Source of the DNA: Candidatus Saccharimonadota bacterium
GTDB lineage: Bacteria; Patescibacteriota; Saccharimonadia; Saccharimonadales; Saccharimonadaceae
Reading direction: 5' to 3'
Length of the DNA stretch: 6,793 nucleotides
Assembly (NCBI GenBank): GCA_028289095.1
Contig: JAQGGY010000032.1
Coordinates: 1 to 6,793 of the forward strand
Below, piece by piece: positions 5,867 through 6,793 of this stretch. The number at the start of each line of letters is the position of its first letter. The stretch's first letter is position 1. Below the pieces are notes generated by a model. It was not told the DNA's origin, ran no database searches, and was given only the letters and a program-made list of their open reading frames with translations. Position numbers and translations under genes: made by a program.

Positions 5867-6793
5867 CTATTCAATAATATTACTATCTCGCAAATGATAT
5901 TTTGTTTTTCGCCATACATATGCGCAACACCCGAGCAGCATTACATAATACGTGGCGACAATAAACGGCCCAACTATAAGGTCAGATTGCGCCCACGGCA
6001 TAGCTGCTAAATATGACGCCACGCTCGTCATATACTGCAATAACAGGCTAACCGGCATGCCAATAAACGTCGCCAACGACGGAACCAATAACGCGCCCAA
6101 ACCTGTGATAAGCGTCAGTAACATAGCTAGCGGTACGAGTGGTAGTATCAATAAATTCGCAATAATGGCAACGTTCGAAAATTGCCCGAACGCCATCACT
6201 AAAATCGGTAGTGTCACAATTTGTGCCGCGATTGTTTCGCCCAAAATTTGTCGAAAAAGTTTTGGCTTTTCTACGCCAAAGAAATACCGCTGCGCAAGTG
6301 GCGCAACTATCATTACTCCGGCAAACGCAGCAAAGCTTAATTGCCACCCAAGGTCATTCCAGCCATAACTTGGATTAACCAGCAATGTCACGGCCGCGGC
6401 AAATGGTAATAATACCAGTGGATGAAATTTACGTCCGTAATACCAAGCCAGTAAACTCAGTCCGGCCACTAAACCCGCACGTGACATACTTGGGCTTATA
6501 CCGGTTACTGCAATGAACGCAACGATCATACTGCCGGCCGATAATGCCGCTAAATATTTGGATATTTTCACAAACATCCGCCTGGCCAAGCGTACTAAAA
6601 TCGTTAAATTATATCCGCTAGCGACGATCACATGTGTCAGTCCTGCAATCTGTAATGCTTCGCTGAGTTCAGGGGGTAGCGCACGACGTTGCCCAACTAA
6701 ATACCCGATGCCTAAACTTGCCTGCGGTTCTGGTATAGCAGTTCGGACACTATCAGCAAATTGATCGCGCACCTGCCGTGCAACGTCACCTGG
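5867..6793 (-). CDS. comEC: ComEC/Rec2 family DNA-uptake channel, C-terminal 308 residues (5' end outside the window)
   Basis: The reading frame is open to the right edge (6793), beyond a GTG at 6772, so the start lies outside the window. ComEC is the inner-membrane channel that passes single-stranded DNA into the cell during natural transformation. The Competence domain signature is clear: LPPELSEALQIAGLTHVIVA followed by SGYNLTIL, then GISPSMSRAGLVAG, and LGWQLSFAAFAGVMIVAPLA. About eight to ten hydrophobic segments follow one another to the C-terminus. The protein ends soon after the last membrane segment with a short charged tail (RKTKYHLRDSNIIE), so the C-terminal metallo-beta-lactamase-like domain of many ComEC proteins is absent, as in several short homologues. 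Any N-terminal OB-fold (DUF4131) region would be off the window. It is 88 bp upstream of yebC on the same strand. Confidence 0.93.
   Translation of the reverse strand, partial: PGDVARQVRDQFADSVRTAIPEPQASLGIGYLVGQRRALPPELSEALQIAGLTHVIVASGYNLTILVRLARRMFVKISKYLAALSAGSMIVAFIAVTGISPSMSRAGLVAGLSLLAWYYGRKFHPLVLLPFAAAVTLLVNPSYGWNDLGWQLSFAAFAGVMIVAPLAQRYFFGVEKPKLFRQILGETIAAQIVTLPILVMAFGQFSNVAIIANLLILPLVPLAMLLTLITGLGALLVPSLATFIGMPVSLLLQYMTSVASYLAAMPWAQSDLIVGPFIVATYYVMLLGCCAYVWRKTKYHLRDSNIIE

Noticed and set aside
5952..6368. Plus-strand open frame of 138 codons opposite comEC
   Set aside because: It lies entirely antisense to the clear Competence domain, has no recognisable motif or ribosome binding site, and has the composition expected from the reverse complement of a hydrophobic membrane protein.
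1..6793. Possible new defence, mobile or biosynthetic system
   Set aside because: All six genes belong to recognisable housekeeping, uptake or surface families; there are no transposase or integrase genes, terminal repeats, CRISPR-like arrays or toxin-antitoxin pairs on either strand.

Overview
This window looks like a piece of a Candidatus Saccharibacteria (TM7) or closely related Patescibacteria/CPR chromosome. This placement is inferred from recognised families and motifs, not from a search. The supports are a lamin-tail-domain (LTD) surface protein with Cys-containing 'QYRSEETNRCR'-type repeats and 'C-V-N-x3-Q' modules that I associate with CPR surface proteins, a ComEC that lacks a C-terminal metallo-beta-lactamase domain, and compact spacing. 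TAA, TAG and TGA are all used as stops, so the UGA-recoded CPR lineages (Gracilibacteria/Absconditabacteria) are unlikely.

All six genes lie on the minus strand, so transcription runs from high to low coordinates. In that order they are: the 3' part of comEC (DNA-uptake channel, cut by the right edge of the window), yebC (TACO1-family translation factor), a GTG-started 554-residue secreted LTD protein with a C-terminal membrane anchor, a family S51 peptidase (PepE/cyanophycinase-like), ruvC (Holliday junction resolvase), and a class A bifunctional penicillin-binding protein whose C-terminal end runs off the left edge. The PBP fills the whole left third of the window (1-2035). It lacks a stop within the window but is open throughout and carries all the expected catalytic motifs.

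Gaps are short (the longest is 117 bp), so no stretch above 300 bp lacks a gene. I see no tRNA, rRNA, CRISPR or insertion sequence. Candidate regulatory sites are an extended -10 promoter with a good Shine-Dalgarno for yebC, an extended -10 for the PBP, a weaker promoter for the LTD gene, and a TATAAT placed so that pepE could be a leaderless transcript. The pepE stop and the ruvC start overlap as ATGA, so the two are probably translationally coupled. yebC and ruvC are often neighbours in bacteria; here they flank an intervening LTD-pepE pair.

Functionally this is a mix of housekeeping (recombination, translation, peptidoglycan synthesis) and cell-surface/uptake functions. The one gene with real novelty is the LTD protein, which has a regular repeat architecture and a C-terminus that resembles a degenerate sortase signal. 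I see no defence, mobile or biosynthetic system here.
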